Assembly (NCBI GenBank): GCA_964419255.1
Contig: CAYQOU010000011.1
Coordinates: 9,362 to 73,361, forward strand
From: CAZPHU01 sp964419255
Lineage (GTDB): Bacteria > Fibrobacterota > Chitinivibrionia > Chitinivibrionales > CAYFVL01
Direction: 5' to 3'
Length of the DNA stretch: 64,000 nt
In this document: positions 25,208 to 34,858 of the stretch, piece after piece
Layout of the letters: each line of letters begins with the position of its first letter
How positions within the stretch are numbered: the stretch's first letter is position 1
Program-made: the position numbers and the translations under genes
The notes under the pieces: model-generated
What the model saw: only the letters and a program-made list of their open reading frames with translations
Databases searched by the model: none
Told to the model about the DNA's origin: nothing

Positions 25208-25707
25208 GTTCTTTCACCTCCCTTCACCACAACGATATTACCGCACTGTTCCAATCGCATGAAATAATAATGAATTGCAATTTGCTTGTCAATACTTTTC
25301 TTCAAATGTACGTTTTTTTCTCTGGGAAATTGTCTTTACTTGTATAAACAAGCAAATGTGAAGGCAAGTTTTCCCTCTTAATCATCGGGGTTGAGGAAAA
25401 TACGATCAATGTATAATATTCATTGCCACAAATATCTAATAAGTAGATACACGGATGTGATTATGGTACGTGCAGGATTAATAATTCTTTTCCCAGAATT
25501 TAATCATTCTCCTGCGGCGAATCGTACAGAACCGCTCGTTGGTATAAACTATTTGCAAATGACAGCACGTTTTTTCCGGCGTATTGCTCTATATCGCTTT
25601 AATACAGTGGCTTATTGCCCGAGCAACCAAAAGCCGAAAGATCGATTTTGGCTCTGCCGGGTTTTGAGAATAGATTCTCTGTGTGTGTGAATAATCGCAA
25701 CTGATTC
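25208..25707. other. Intergenic stretch of 500 nt, AT-rich
   Basis: The part next to 25208 must hold the promoter of the acidic-protein gene. A weak hairpin AGCC/GGCT at 25632-25653 could end the next minus-strand gene. A 99-codon plus-strand frame (25391-25690) has no ribosome site and a translation unlike a protein, so I do not call it. Confidence 0.5.
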
Positions 25708-25968
25708 TCAATTACCGTCTTTTTTGCGAATCATTTCGTTAATTTCCTGCTGAACCTGTGCCTGATAAAGCAATTCTTCAAGATTTTCAGTCATCTGTCT
25801 CCCCTCATCGACAACTTCCGCACGCTTTTCCAGCAGCTTCAACTCCAGCTCTCTTTTGCGGTTCTCTTCCTTGCGCATCCTGACAAAAAGAACCGATCGC
25901 CCCAGCGATACACCGAAAGCCAGTATCAAAACGTTTACGATGGTCATAAGGAGGAATTGGTGTTCCAT
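25708..25968 (-). CDS. Small single-span membrane protein with a coiled coil
   Basis: 86 residues from the ATG at 25966-25968, chosen because AAGGA lies 7 nt upstream. Residues about 4-26 (QFLLMTIVNVLILAFGVSLG) form one membrane span. The rest is a charged heptad-type helix (KEENRKRELELKLLEKRAEV and on). The layout suits an inner-membrane anchored coiled coil. No known family is recognised. It is downstream of the GH57 gene region but transcribed separately, with 94 nt between. Confidence 0.65.
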   Translation of the reverse strand: MEHQFLLMTIVNVLILAFGVSLGRSVLFVRMRKEENRKRELELKLLEKRAEVVDEGRQMTENLEELLYQAQVQQEINEMIRKKDGN

Positions 25969-26062
25969 AAGTATCCTTCCCCATATGGGCATGACAAACT
26001 CAAATGAGCATGCTTCATCCTATAAAATATCTCCGGTTATTTTTTAATGCAATACGAATACA

Positions 26063-28588
26063 TCACCTTTCCCCCGGCTCTACAGATTGAGGCAGAGGAA
26101 ACTGTTCGGTATTGAAATTCATCCTCCGTGCAAAACTCAGAATCTGCACAAGCACCGACCGGGCCATATCTTCCGATTCGCTGTTTTCCATTATTTCGTT
26201 ATATGTTTTCTGAATGCTGCTGGTCAAAACCGTATAGAACCTGTCCTCCAACCTGTTTTTGTGCACCGGTATACTGAAACGGTCTACCACATTGAGCAAA
26301 TAGCGCATCCTGTCACACTCGACTGAATTGAGTGTCTCGGTGAAACGTTCTATTTCACTCTTAAGAAGCTGCTCAAGGACCGTAACCGAGAACGAATAAT
26401 CCAGAGTTATTCCATACTTGCGAACCTTCTTCCACAGGCTCAGAAGCTGGGTAAAGACGGTATCCTCCTGACCATTCTGTGCAAGCTGCTCCAGGGTTCT
26501 GTTCCACTGGTTGTTGAGAATGAAAGCAATCGGACCATGTACATACTCCGGAAGCTCGTGCCGCAACTCGGTCAGTGTATCGAGAATCGCCTCATGCCCC
26601 TGCATCCAGGCCTCGTAGTTAACCAGCGTATCCTTGCTTATTCTTGCCAGATAGAGAGCGGTCAGTCGACCACGTGATTCGAAGAAAAGATCCGACACAC
26701 TCATAGTGTGAGCCTTTTCATCCGCAACCAGCTGCTCCATTTCCCACAAGTCAAACTTTTTACCGGAAAAATCGTTTACGGATGCGGTCGATGCACTCAT
26801 CCGTGTACCATCCTGGTGGTGAAGCAGCACAACGACCGAATCTCTCTCGGCAGTTTGTTCGTTGGAAATATGAACCGAATATGCATCGGTGTTACGGATG
26901 TTGCTGCTATGGCCATCCAGATGTTCGATCTGCATGGAGTAGCCATAGAGCTTCTTTATGGGTACCTGATCCTGTTTGAGATAATAATCGGCAACCGCAT
27001 CAAAAGCAAGCACATGAAGGTGCTTCATATCGGGCATGACTTCCTGAAGAAACACCGTTTTCCCATTCTTTTCGGGCAAGTTGCTTTTAGCAGTCTCCAG
27101 AATCGACAGGAAAGCCTCCAGTGTTGCCGCAAACTCGTGCCCATCCAGGGCAAGCTGCATTGCCCGCGCCGCATATCGCATATTCTGCACGGTTTCAATA
27201 CCGGTGATATCGGTGAAAAACCAGGCGCAGGAGGTGAATGCATAAAGCATATATTTTTGCGCCTGAAGCTGACTGGTCACCCTGGCGATTGTCTCCAGTG
27301 GTATCGGCTCCTTTGCGCCGTGCTCCAGCAGAAGCTGACTAACCGTTTGCTGACTGACCGTACCGATATGTGCTCCGAAAGCATCCCGAAATGCCCAGGG
27401 ATTCTTGATCACCGGCTTGAGGGTATTCTCATAAGCGCGATCGACCTTTTTCTGCACGACTTCCAGCGCATCCCTGAACGGTTCTCGCCATTTCTGATTC
27501 CACTCCGGCGGCCCACCGGTGCTGCATCCACAATCCCGAATCCATCTGCCGGTTCCGTGAGCACAGCTCCATGCCGATCCCTCCCCAAAAGCATTCTTCA
27601 GACGCACCTCCCATACAGGAGGCGCCTGGTCGAGAAACCAGGCGAAATTGACCGGTACAAGCCCCATCTCGGAAGCCGTGTGCGTAAAAAGATAGGCCAG
27701 ACACATGTCTCCGAATGCCTTATGATGCCCGAACGTCTCCCCATCGGTGGCAATGATACTGGCTTGTGTCTCGGGAAGATTATCATCGAAGCTGGAGCGC
27801 AGGCGTTGGCCCAGAAAATGCGCCTGATTGAGAAGTCCCTCGAAACTCACCCCCCGGGACAGCCCCTGGTCAAAGAAAAACACATCCAGATGCCCCTTGA
27901 GCCTCTTGCCCGATTTGGTGTACGGATATACCCGATAGGCGCGTCTGGTATCCACTCCGCGTTCATCGGCATTGATCCACTGGCCATCGGTATCGATGCG
28001 TCGGTATCTGTCTGCCTGGGTTGGAGCAAGAATGACAAACCGTATCCCCTCCTCGATCAGACAGTAAACCGTATCCATGTTCAAAGCGGTTTCTGAAAGC
28101 CACATGCCCTCGGGTTCGCGGCCGAAACGGCTGCGAAAAAAGGTCTTCGCCCACCGTATCTGCGTCAACTGGTCGCGGCGGGAAGAAAGCGGAAGGATGA
28201 TATGATTGAAAACCTGGGCGATTGCATTACCATGACCGTTGAGTCTCTGTCTGCTTTCGACATCGGCATCGATAATCCTCTGAACAACCACCGGATGCTG
28301 GTCTTCAAGCCACCTGAACAGGGTGGGACCGAAATTATAGCTCATCTTGCAATAATTATTATGTATGCCGGTTATCATTCCGTGCTCATCCAGCAGTCTG
28401 GAGTAAGCGTTTGGACGATAACATTCGTCATACACCCGTTCATTCCAGTCGTGGGCGGGAGCCGCGGAGGGCTGACGCTCCACAATGTCTATCCAGGGAT
28501 TCTCACGAGGCGGCTGATAGAAATGCCCGTGGATAATTATGTACCTGGTATCGTCATGGTGGCTACTGCCAGTCGTATTCTCTGCCAT
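26063..28588 (-). CDS. Glycoside hydrolase family 57 protein with DUF3536-type C-terminus
   Basis: An 841-residue cytosolic enzyme of the alpha-glucan-acting GH57 family. The metal/substrate motif HGHFYQPP is at 20-27. The catalytic-glutamate motif reads EPEGMWLSETALNMDTV, and the catalytic-aspartate motif reads IIATDGETFGHHKAFG. The N-terminal half is the (beta/alpha)7 barrel; residues from about 350 on match the helical DUF3536 region. No signal peptide. It probably acts on glycogen-like polymers, though the exact reaction is unproven. The start overlaps the small upstream gene by 26 nt, so the two are likely co-translated. Confidence 0.9.
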   Translation of the reverse strand: MAENTTGSSHHDDTRYIIIHGHFYQPPRENPWIDIVERQPSAAPAHDWNERVYDECYRPNAYSRLLDEHGMITGIHNNYCKMSYNFGPTLFRWLEDQHPVVVQRIIDADVESRQRLNGHGNAIAQVFNHIILPLSSRRDQLTQIRWAKTFFRSRFGREPEGMWLSETALNMDTVYCLIEEGIRFVILAPTQADRYRRIDTDGQWINADERGVDTRRAYRVYPYTKSGKRLKGHLDVFFFDQGLSRGVSFEGLLNQAHFLGQRLRSSFDDNLPETQASIIATDGETFGHHKAFGDMCLAYLFTHTASEMGLVPVNFAWFLDQAPPVWEVRLKNAFGEGSAWSCAHGTGRWIRDCGCSTGGPPEWNQKWREPFRDALEVVQKKVDRAYENTLKPVIKNPWAFRDAFGAHIGTVSQQTVSQLLLEHGAKEPIPLETIARVTSQLQAQKYMLYAFTSCAWFFTDITGIETVQNMRYAARAMQLALDGHEFAATLEAFLSILETAKSNLPEKNGKTVFLQEVMPDMKHLHVLAFDAVADYYLKQDQVPIKKLYGYSMQIEHLDGHSSNIRNTDAYSVHISNEQTAERDSVVVLLHHQDGTRMSASTASVNDFSGKKFDLWEMEQLVADEKAHTMSVSDLFFESRGRLTALYLARISKDTLVNYEAWMQGHEAILDTLTELRHELPEYVHGPIAFILNNQWNRTLEQLAQNGQEDTVFTQLLSLWKKVRKYGITLDYSFSVTVLEQLLKSEIERFTETLNSVECDRMRYLLNVVDRFSIPVHKNRLEDRFYTVLTSSIQKTYNEIMENSESEDMARSVLVQILSFARRMNFNTEQFPLPQSVEPGER

Positions 28589-28808
28589 CGGGATATGTCA
28601 CCTTCTTGTTTTCTAATCGTTTCCTCAATATATCTATTCCTTGAGCCACAATATCGGCGCGTGAGTCATTCATATTATCGAAATACTGTTCCACTTCGTT
28701 GCTGATCCGTGTGTAGCACTTATCGCCAATACGTTTATCTCCCAGCTGCACCTCGATTATCGCCTTCTCATCATCAATAATCACATTGCGAATCCAACGG
28801 ATACTCAT
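28563..28808 (-). CDS. Conserved-looking small protein, 81 residues
   Basis: Reads MSIRWIRNVIIDDEKAIIEV and ends KKVTYPDGREYDWQ. A mixed beta-alpha pattern, no membrane span, no known motif. GAGG lies 11 nt before the ATG, and its end overlaps the GH57 start by 26 nt, supporting a two-gene unit. Function unknown; context suggests a partner or regulator of the GH57 enzyme. Confidence 0.6.
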   Translation of the reverse strand: MSIRWIRNVIIDDEKAIIEVQLGDKRIGDKCYTRISNEVEQYFDNMNDSRADIVAQGIDILRKRLENKKVTYPDGREYDWQ

Positions 28809-28918
28809 TGCAGACCAACCTCACTTTCAGATAGTATCACCTGCGTCCAGCTGCCCTGTTTCCGGCTATTATTGCCGCCGTGATACTTTGTTCTCACCCT
28901 GCTTTTAGCAAATACGCC

Positions 28919-30616
28919 TCATTCGTTGCCTGATATCTCCAAAAGATACATCCGTGCCTTTTCGGCAAAAACATCTCCGGGATGCTCTAACACCAGCTCT
29001 TCAAGAGTCTTCTGCGCCCGCGCCTTTTCCCCGGTATGATACTGTACAAGTGCAGTCAAATACTGCATCTGCGCCCCCGGCGATGTGATATTCACCCTCT
29101 TTACAAGCTCACCGGCAAACCGCCACTGTCGGCGCTTTACCAGAGCATCAAGCAGTCTGGTGGTCAAAAGTTGCTGAATATCGGCGGGAAAACTCTCAAC
29201 CGAAAATGACGAGACAGCCTCCCCGGGCCTGCCAACGAAAACCTTTGTCAAAAGATTCGACCATGTCTGCACAGCTTGCGGATAGGAGGAAAGTTTTAGC
29301 GCCTCATACTTCAGCCGCAGAATCTCGCCGGCCTGCCTGTCGGCAGGTGAAAAACTGGCGCTGTCGATCAGGGACGGGATTTTGTCGGCATGCCCGACAA
29401 ACGCCTCAAGCCGCACCTGCCATAATAGCGCCTCGCAAGCATGCGCCTTCCAACGCTCTTTTTTGACAAGATCCGTAACCGCATCACGTGCTTCTTTTAC
29501 CTGCCCCTGAAAAATATATTGTCTCAGACTCAACGTATCCTTTTCCAGCGATTGCGGAAGAAGAGCAATCAGACTGTCCGCCTGACCATACGAGCCGGCC
29601 TTCTGATATATGGATATGGCGGCCATTTTCACTTGAGGATCTTCTAAATCGGCTCGTTTCATCCACACCAGTGCAGAATCCGTATTGTCAAGGGCATCAT
29701 AGGCACGATAGATCAGAGATGCGCATTGGCGCTGAAACTTCTGATCCGGCATACGCGCGCATGCTGCCTTTGCCGCATCACGGGCAAATCCATACATACC
29801 ATCCGAGAATCGTTTCTGCGCGGCCATAAGAAGCTGCCGGCCCGCACGAACCCCGTTGGGTACAATCCTGGTCAGCACAATCAGCTGCTTCCGGAAAAAA
29901 CCATACCGTTCATACTGATCGGCAAGCCACAGACCAAAATCGGTGGAATCCGGCGGATTAGTACCCAGATAACAATCCTGATAGGTCTGGAGGGTGAGAT
30001 AGACCTCATGTCTTTCGGCATCATTCAACTGGCTGTGCATATGATTCTGTGCTATGGGTACTAACCGTTCATCCTCAACGGCTACCTTGCAAACCAGCTT
30101 TCCCAGACCATGGAAATCACCGATCACACCCTTTATCTTAGTCCATCCAAGCACATCGTAAATATCCAGTAAGTTAAAAGAATCCATCGCCTGATAGAGA
30201 CTATCAAGCTGCTGATACATCCCCCTGTCCGTCAGAGTGGTGATAGATTCCCTGAATCCGCCGTTGTGAGACCTCCACAGCTGCCGTATCTGCACATCCG
30301 AGACCTCCTCGACTATATCTGGGTGGGAGGACAGCGAAAAAAGAAGCGCCACGTCAAACGATTTTGCCTGCGCATAGGTATCTATCGCCTCCAAAACCCC
30401 GATACCACCGGAGCTTTCCTCTCCTTTACTTTGAGCCAGGCGCCCCAGAAAGGAAACAAAACACCTGGTGGTCAACCGGGAAGGATCTTTTATCGCAAGA
30501 AGGGTTTGCTTTTCCCTTTTGCTCTTCGTATCCCAACCATCGGAATAGGGACAGCTATCTGTCGCCTTAACCGGTAAAAAGAGCAGTGAAAGAATCAGAA
30601 CCCATGTTTTTTCCAT
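28919..30616 (-). CDS. Periplasmic helical-repeat (TPR-like) protein coupled to an Omp85 protein
   Basis: 565 residues with a signal peptide (about 1-18, ending PVKATDS). The mature part is a long helical-repeat solenoid with TPR-like stretches such as ALDNTDSALVWMKRADLEDP and YHTGEKARAQKTLEELVLEHPGD, the latter a clear TPR near the C-terminus. The start ATG overlaps the stop of the upstream Omp85-type gene (TAATG), so the two proteins are made together and probably work together at the outer membrane. I know no exact family. Confidence 0.72.
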   Translation of the reverse strand: MEKTWVLILSLLFLPVKATDSCPYSDGWDTKSKREKQTLLAIKDPSRLTTRCFVSFLGRLAQSKGEESSGGIGVLEAIDTYAQAKSFDVALLFSLSSHPDIVEEVSDVQIRQLWRSHNGGFRESITTLTDRGMYQQLDSLYQAMDSFNLLDIYDVLGWTKIKGVIGDFHGLGKLVCKVAVEDERLVPIAQNHMHSQLNDAERHEVYLTLQTYQDCYLGTNPPDSTDFGLWLADQYERYGFFRKQLIVLTRIVPNGVRAGRQLLMAAQKRFSDGMYGFARDAAKAACARMPDQKFQRQCASLIYRAYDALDNTDSALVWMKRADLEDPQVKMAAISIYQKAGSYGQADSLIALLPQSLEKDTLSLRQYIFQGQVKEARDAVTDLVKKERWKAHACEALLWQVRLEAFVGHADKIPSLIDSASFSPADRQAGEILRLKYEALKLSSYPQAVQTWSNLLTKVFVGRPGEAVSSFSVESFPADIQQLLTTRLLDALVKRRQWRFAGELVKRVNITSPGAQMQYLTALVQYHTGEKARAQKTLEELVLEHPGDVFAEKARMYLLEISGNE

Positions 30617-32292
30617 TATCGTGCTCCCAGTCCGTTTTGCACCCTCACATGCAATCGTCCAAAGTTTTTCCTGTCGGTATAGTTACGAGCCCACGCAAGC
30701 GAAAGCGTGCCGATGCGGGCAGGCATTCGAATACCCAGGCCATACCCCAGAAGATCGGTTCGTTTGCCTGAGTGGCTCATGATATCATCCATATATCCGG
30801 CACCCCCATCCACAAAGGCAAACACCGAGCCCTGCTGGTTGAAATATACATGGTATTCGAGCTGCCCGTAAGCAATAGTACCAAACGGGAACTGATTTTC
30901 CGCATACCCTCTGACGGATGAGTTTCCACCCACCCGATATCTTTCCACATTGTGAAGGCTATCATCCTGGTCTGAGGTGATCGCCTGTGTGGTAAGGTTG
31001 GCCACGAGGGCATGACGGCGAAGAAAGGGCAGATGAAAGCCGATAGAAAAATCTACAAGCCACCGATTATAGGAGCCATCGCCCTTGTCGGCTAAGGCCG
31101 AGCCGGTACGAAGCGCCAGATGATGACCGAAGACACGAGCCTCGTAGCGCTCGGGCTTGCGCTCGAGCACCAGATCGACTCCATACACCTGCCAGGAATG
31201 AAGACTGTCTCTGGTTTCCGTACCATTAAAGGCAACTCCCGCCTGCCACATCCCCGGAAGTTGCGTCATAAGCTCTATCTCTCCATGCATGTGACCATAG
31301 TTTCTATCCTCGATTTCCATCCCGAAACCGGCTGAAACGGTAAGTGGGAACGAGAAGAAATTGGGTTTGCTGACGGTCACATCGAACCTCTGGAATTTTT
31401 CTCTGCCCTCATAGTGAATCGATCCGCTCTCGCCGCTGCGAAAAAGATTCATCAGCGAGAGGTTAAACTGACCGGTCATTTTCCCTTTCTCCCCCTCCGA
31501 TGACTGGTAGGCAAGCGCCCCGTCGACTCCCATCCCCGCGTCATCGACAATTCGAATGGGAATAACCGCCTGAGCCACCGAGTCGCTGTCCTGCTCCGAG
31601 GCCGGCAGAAGCTGTGGGGCACCGATTTCAACATCAGCGATATAGCTGCGCGACAATAGGCGCTGACGACACTCCTCGACTTTCGACATATCGAACGGCT
31701 CACCCGGCCGAAAGGTCAGATCGGCCAATAGAACAGATTCACGAGTCTTGCTGACCCCGTAAAATCGGGGACGACCAAAGACACACTTCTGATCGGCCTG
31801 AATGTTGAAGATAATGTCGCGTTTATTCTCGGCTACAGAGTCAACCGAAATGGAGAGCCGGGCAAACGGATGCCCATTTTGCCCGAGATAACTGATGGCC
31901 TCATCTGCCAGGAGATGAATCTCTCCGGCATCGTACAGTCGCGGAAATTCCATCACATGGAACGAATCGATAGTCAGCTCGGTATCACCTCGTATGATGA
32001 GCCGGTTTACCCACATGCGCGGGCCGGTTTTGAGGCGAACTTTCCTGTAGCCCACTGTATCCCATGAATGATTGAAATAGCCCAGAGAATCCAACAGATC
32101 CTGAGCTGCTGAGGGAACCGAGTCGTGAGGAATGTTTTTGAATATCCTGGACAGTGCGCGGGAGCGTACCGTTGGAATTTCTATACTGTAGCTGCCGTTG
32201 GAGTCGGAAATATCGATTCTCCCCGCTACGGCTGCCGCCACAGAGACGAGGAGAATCGGAATAATTTTCTGAATTTTCAAATCTATCCCCAC
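30616..32292 (-). CDS. Omp85/BamA-TamA superfamily outer-membrane protein
   Basis: 558 residues with an N-terminal signal segment (PILLVSVAAAVAG). The first ~230 residues have POTRA-type units (DRYCFG-like QKCVFGRPRFYGVSKTRESV; DMSKVEECRQRLLSRSYIAD). A 16-strand-type barrel follows, with the family motif VRGYAENQFPFG (substrate of loop 6) and a late LGYGLGIRMPARIGTLSLAWARNY. It is shorter than BamA (about 800) and closer to TamA-like proteins, which insert or export outer-membrane proteins. It is transcribed just upstream of the TPR-like protein with a 1-nt overlap. Confidence 0.85.
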   Translation of the reverse strand: MGIDLKIQKIIPILLVSVAAAVAGRIDISDSNGSYSIEIPTVRSRALSRIFKNIPHDSVPSAAQDLLDSLGYFNHSWDTVGYRKVRLKTGPRMWVNRLIIRGDTELTIDSFHVMEFPRLYDAGEIHLLADEAISYLGQNGHPFARLSISVDSVAENKRDIIFNIQADQKCVFGRPRFYGVSKTRESVLLADLTFRPGEPFDMSKVEECRQRLLSRSYIADVEIGAPQLLPASEQDSDSVAQAVIPIRIVDDAGMGVDGALAYQSSEGEKGKMTGQFNLSLMNLFRSGESGSIHYEGREKFQRFDVTVSKPNFFSFPLTVSAGFGMEIEDRNYGHMHGEIELMTQLPGMWQAGVAFNGTETRDSLHSWQVYGVDLVLERKPERYEARVFGHHLALRTGSALADKGDGSYNRWLVDFSIGFHLPFLRRHALVANLTTQAITSDQDDSLHNVERYRVGGNSSVRGYAENQFPFGTIAYGQLEYHVYFNQQGSVFAFVDGGAGYMDDIMSHSGKRTDLLGYGLGIRMPARIGTLSLAWARNYTDRKNFGRLHVRVQNGLGAR

Positions 32293-32338
32293 TGAGATAG
32301 TGGTGGGGCGGCGGAAAAAAAGTAAACGAAACAGGCGG

Positions 32339-32734
32339 TTATCGCTTCTGGCGATCCAGTATCTCTTTGCCTTTTACCGAATATTTGGCAACCGGCACCT
32401 CTTCAAGCCGCTCCAATGGAATCAGCTCGCCGGTTACCTTACAGATCCCGTAAGTACCGTCTTCGATTCTTTGCAGAGCCTCATCTACCTGCTCCAGATA
32501 CTTTGCCTGCCGCTCCGAAAGCCCCATGGAGAATTCCCGTCCATATGACAGTGATGCGGTATCGCCGAGATGGTAGCTGTAGCGGGAAACTTCCCCGGAC
32601 TGATCGGAAATAGACTGTTTGAGATTACTGCTCTGCAACTCTCCCATCTCCTCCAACACCCGTTGTTTCTCGGCAAGAAGTTTGGTTTTAAAATGATCGA
32701 GCTCATTTTGCGTAAGTTGTTTCTTGGTGGTCAT
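32339..32734 (-). CDS. DksA/TraR-like protein lacking most zinc-finger cysteines
   Basis: 131 residues from ATG 32732-32734 (GGAGG 7 nt upstream). It has the DksA layout: an N-terminal coiled coil (ELDHFKTKLLAEKQRVLEEM), a middle with DTASLSYGREFSMGLSERQ, then IEDGTYGICKVTGELIPLER, LEEVPVAKYSVKGKEI. The family usually has four cysteines in CxxC...CxxC; here only the first remains, and the others are Thr, Ser and Gly. Such cysteine-poor DksA forms exist. It probably binds the RNA polymerase secondary channel. It lies 46 nt upstream of the Omp85 gene on the same strand. Confidence 0.83.
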   Translation of the reverse strand: MTTKKQLTQNELDHFKTKLLAEKQRVLEEMGELQSSNLKQSISDQSGEVSRYSYHLGDTASLSYGREFSMGLSERQAKYLEQVDEALQRIEDGTYGICKVTGELIPLERLEEVPVAKYSVKGKEILDRQKR

Positions 32735-33371
32735 TGATACGCCTCCAGTATAAAGGAACCGCCGCACACAAATCTAAAAAAAATAGATTACCCTGTACCA
32801 ATGATACAATTATTTCGCGTAAATGGCTCGTTTATTTGGATTTTAATTGATCAACGGTACATCTGTACGGCAAACTTTTTAATACACCTGTAGCAAATCC
32901 GGTGCCCGCCTCAGACGGGAGGTACAATATAATCTTTCAGCACGCCATATTGCGCACATATGCGAGGTTTATTTTAAATTTTCCCTCATCCATGAATTTT
33001 TTCTTCTCTCCTTCATTTATCCTACGTACAAAACGATGAGAATGACAAAGACTGTTCGGTTACCTCGAAAGTACCTTCAACCGGAATCAAGCGATTCTCT
33101 CGCGGAGAGTCGCACAACCTCATGGGGGCATAAGGTTTAAGTATTTTCGGTAAATATCTCGGGGAGTAATCCACCCGAATGGATGATTGCCTATTCTAGC
33201 TCTGCCCTCCCCCAGGGGATTGTGCGACTCATCCGCTAAGCCGATCAATCCGGCTTCGAGTAATGTGCGGGAAATGATGTTGATAATCTATTTTATTTCT
33301 CTTCCCATCTCCCCAGACCGTTACTCATATTATTAAGTTTATTTGTTGTACTTCAATCCGCAGGATTTTTC
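32735..33371. other. Intergenic stretch of 637 nt upstream of thiC
   Basis: Holds divergent promoters for the DksA-like gene and thiC, a CCCG/CGGG hairpin near 32909-32925, and the inverted-repeat element at 33107-33230. I looked for the conserved blocks of a TPP riboswitch before thiC and did not find them. No coding frame of note. Confidence 0.5.
33107..33230. repeat. Inverted-repeat element (124 nt) of a small dispersed family
   Basis: The left arm GAGTCGCACAA (33107-33117) and right arm TTGTGCGACTC (33220-33230) are perfect inverted repeats, with GGGGG and CCCCC just inside. The right flank (GCGACTCATCCGCT, 33224-33237) reappears in reverse orientation at 49772-49785. It has no coding frame. 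It could be a non-autonomous element or a structured-RNA repeat. Confidence 0.6.
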
Positions 33372-34664
33372 ATGACACGAATCGAAGAAGCCAGAAAAGG
33401 TATTATTTCAGAAGAAATACATCAGGTAGCTACAGCCGAAAACATGGAGCCGGAACAGTTGAGACGGGCGCTAGCAGACGGAACCGTAGTTATCGTTCGC
33501 AACAGCGGGCGGGCAATAAAGCCGGTTGCATTGGGAGCCGGCACAAGAATTAAGATAAATGCAAACATAGGCACCTCCTCTTCACATGTATCCCTTGAAG
33601 ATGAATTGGAGAAAATGCGCGTCGCGATTCATCATGGTGCCGATGCAATTATGGACCTTTCTACGGGCGGAGATATCATCGCCACCAGACGGGCTCTTCT
33701 TGAGCAGTGCCCCGTTCCCGTAGGCACCGTACCACTCTACGAAATGGCCGATTTTGCCCGGAAACACCAAAAATCTGTTCTGGATCTTACCGCTGATGAG
33801 ATGTTTACGGTCGTGGAAAACCACTGCAAACAGGGGGTGGATTTTCTCACTATCCATTGCGGAGTAACTCAGCAAACCGTAGCGCGGTTTCTGGAGGTTG
33901 AACGACTCGCCGGAGCGGTCAGTCGCGGCGGCACCATTATCATGGAGTGGATTCATCACAACAAGAAAGAAAACCCCCTGTACGAACATTACGACAGACT
34001 TCTTGATATTCTCCGTGAGTATGATGTTGCCATAAGCCTGGGTGACGGATTTCGCCCGGGAGCTCTATATGATGCGACCGACCGTGTGCAGATAGAAGAA
34101 CTCAGTGTGCTGGGCGAGCTGGTCAAGCGTGCGCGCAAAAAGGATGTGGGAGTATTTGTAGAAGGCCCAGGCCATGTGCCGCTTCATCAGGTGGCCACAA
34201 ACATCCAGATTCAGAAGACTCTTTGCGACAATGCGCCGTTTTATATTCTGGGCCCGCTGACCACGGATGTTACCCCCGGCTACGATCACATCTCCGGTGC
34301 CATCGGCGGAGCGGTTGCGGGCATGGCCGGCGCCGATTTCCTCTGCTATCTGACTCCGGCCGAACACCTTCGCCTGCCTAGTGTCGATGATGTCCGCGAG
34401 GGAGTTGTCGCCTCCCGCATTGCGGCGCATGTGGCGGATATCGCCCGGGGACATCCCGGGGCTCGGCAGTGGGATGATGAGATCTCACGGGCAAAAGTGG
34501 ATCTGGACTGGGAAAAGATTCTGTCGCTGTGTATCGATCCTGAGAAAGCCCGGCGCTACCGCGAGTCATTGCCGCCGACAGATGACGAGCAGCTCTGCAG
34601 TATGTGCGGAGAGTTCTGCGCGGTCCGACGCTCGAAAAATGTGCAGAAATCTAATCCAAAGTAG
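33372..34664 (+). CDS. thiC: Phosphomethylpyrimidine synthase (thiamine biosynthesis)
   Basis: Radical-SAM enzyme that converts aminoimidazole ribotide to the hydroxymethylpyrimidine phosphate of thiamine. 430 residues, the short bacterial form. Motifs: KINANIGTSSSHVSLEDELE, DLSTGGDI, VGTVPLYE, HCGVT, SRGGTIIMEW, SLGDGFRPG, EGPGHVPLHQVATN, LGPLTTDVTPGYDHI and FLCYLTPAEHLRLPS. The C-terminal 4Fe-4S ligands are in CSMCGEFCAVR. It stands alone, without a visible TPP riboswitch, which is unusual for thiC. Confidence 0.97.
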   Translation: MTRIEEARKGIISEEIHQVATAENMEPEQLRRALADGTVVIVRNSGRAIKPVALGAGTRIKINANIGTSSSHVSLEDELEKMRVAIHHGADAIMDLSTGGDIIATRRALLEQCPVPVGTVPLYEMADFARKHQKSVLDLTADEMFTVVENHCKQGVDFLTIHCGVTQQTVARFLEVERLAGAVSRGGTIIMEWIHHNKKENPLYEHYDRLLDILREYDVAISLGDGFRPGALYDATDRVQIEELSVLGELVKRARKKDVGVFVEGPGHVPLHQVATNIQIQKTLCDNAPFYILGPLTTDVTPGYDHISGAIGGAVAGMAGADFLCYLTPAEHLRLPSVDDVREGVVASRIAAHVADIARGHPGARQWDDEISRAKVDLDWEKILSLCIDPEKARRYRESLPPTDDEQLCSMCGEFCAVRRSKNVQKSNPK

Positions 34665-34858
34665 CTGAGTTGGACGAAAGGATGCAGAAGGTGGAGGATG
34701 AAAGCCAGATCGATTTCGACACCTTCCTTTTGCGCAATTTAAATGTGCAGGTAAAAGTATTTAGTGTTAGAGTTATCTGCGTTTACTAACAGGAATCGGA
34801 AAATATTGTATAATATTTAGTTAAAAGACTCTTTTCATCGATGGAGAAATGACACACA

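Noticed and set aside
25391..25690. A 99-codon plus-strand frame in the AT-rich intergenic stretch
   Set aside because: No ribosome site, no recognisable pattern, and next to a candidate terminator.
26708..28096. A 462-codon plus-strand frame
   Set aside because: Antisense shadow of the GH57 gene, whose catalytic motifs are intact.
32735..33371. TPP riboswitch before thiC
   Set aside because: The conserved CTGAGA and related blocks were not found by eye.
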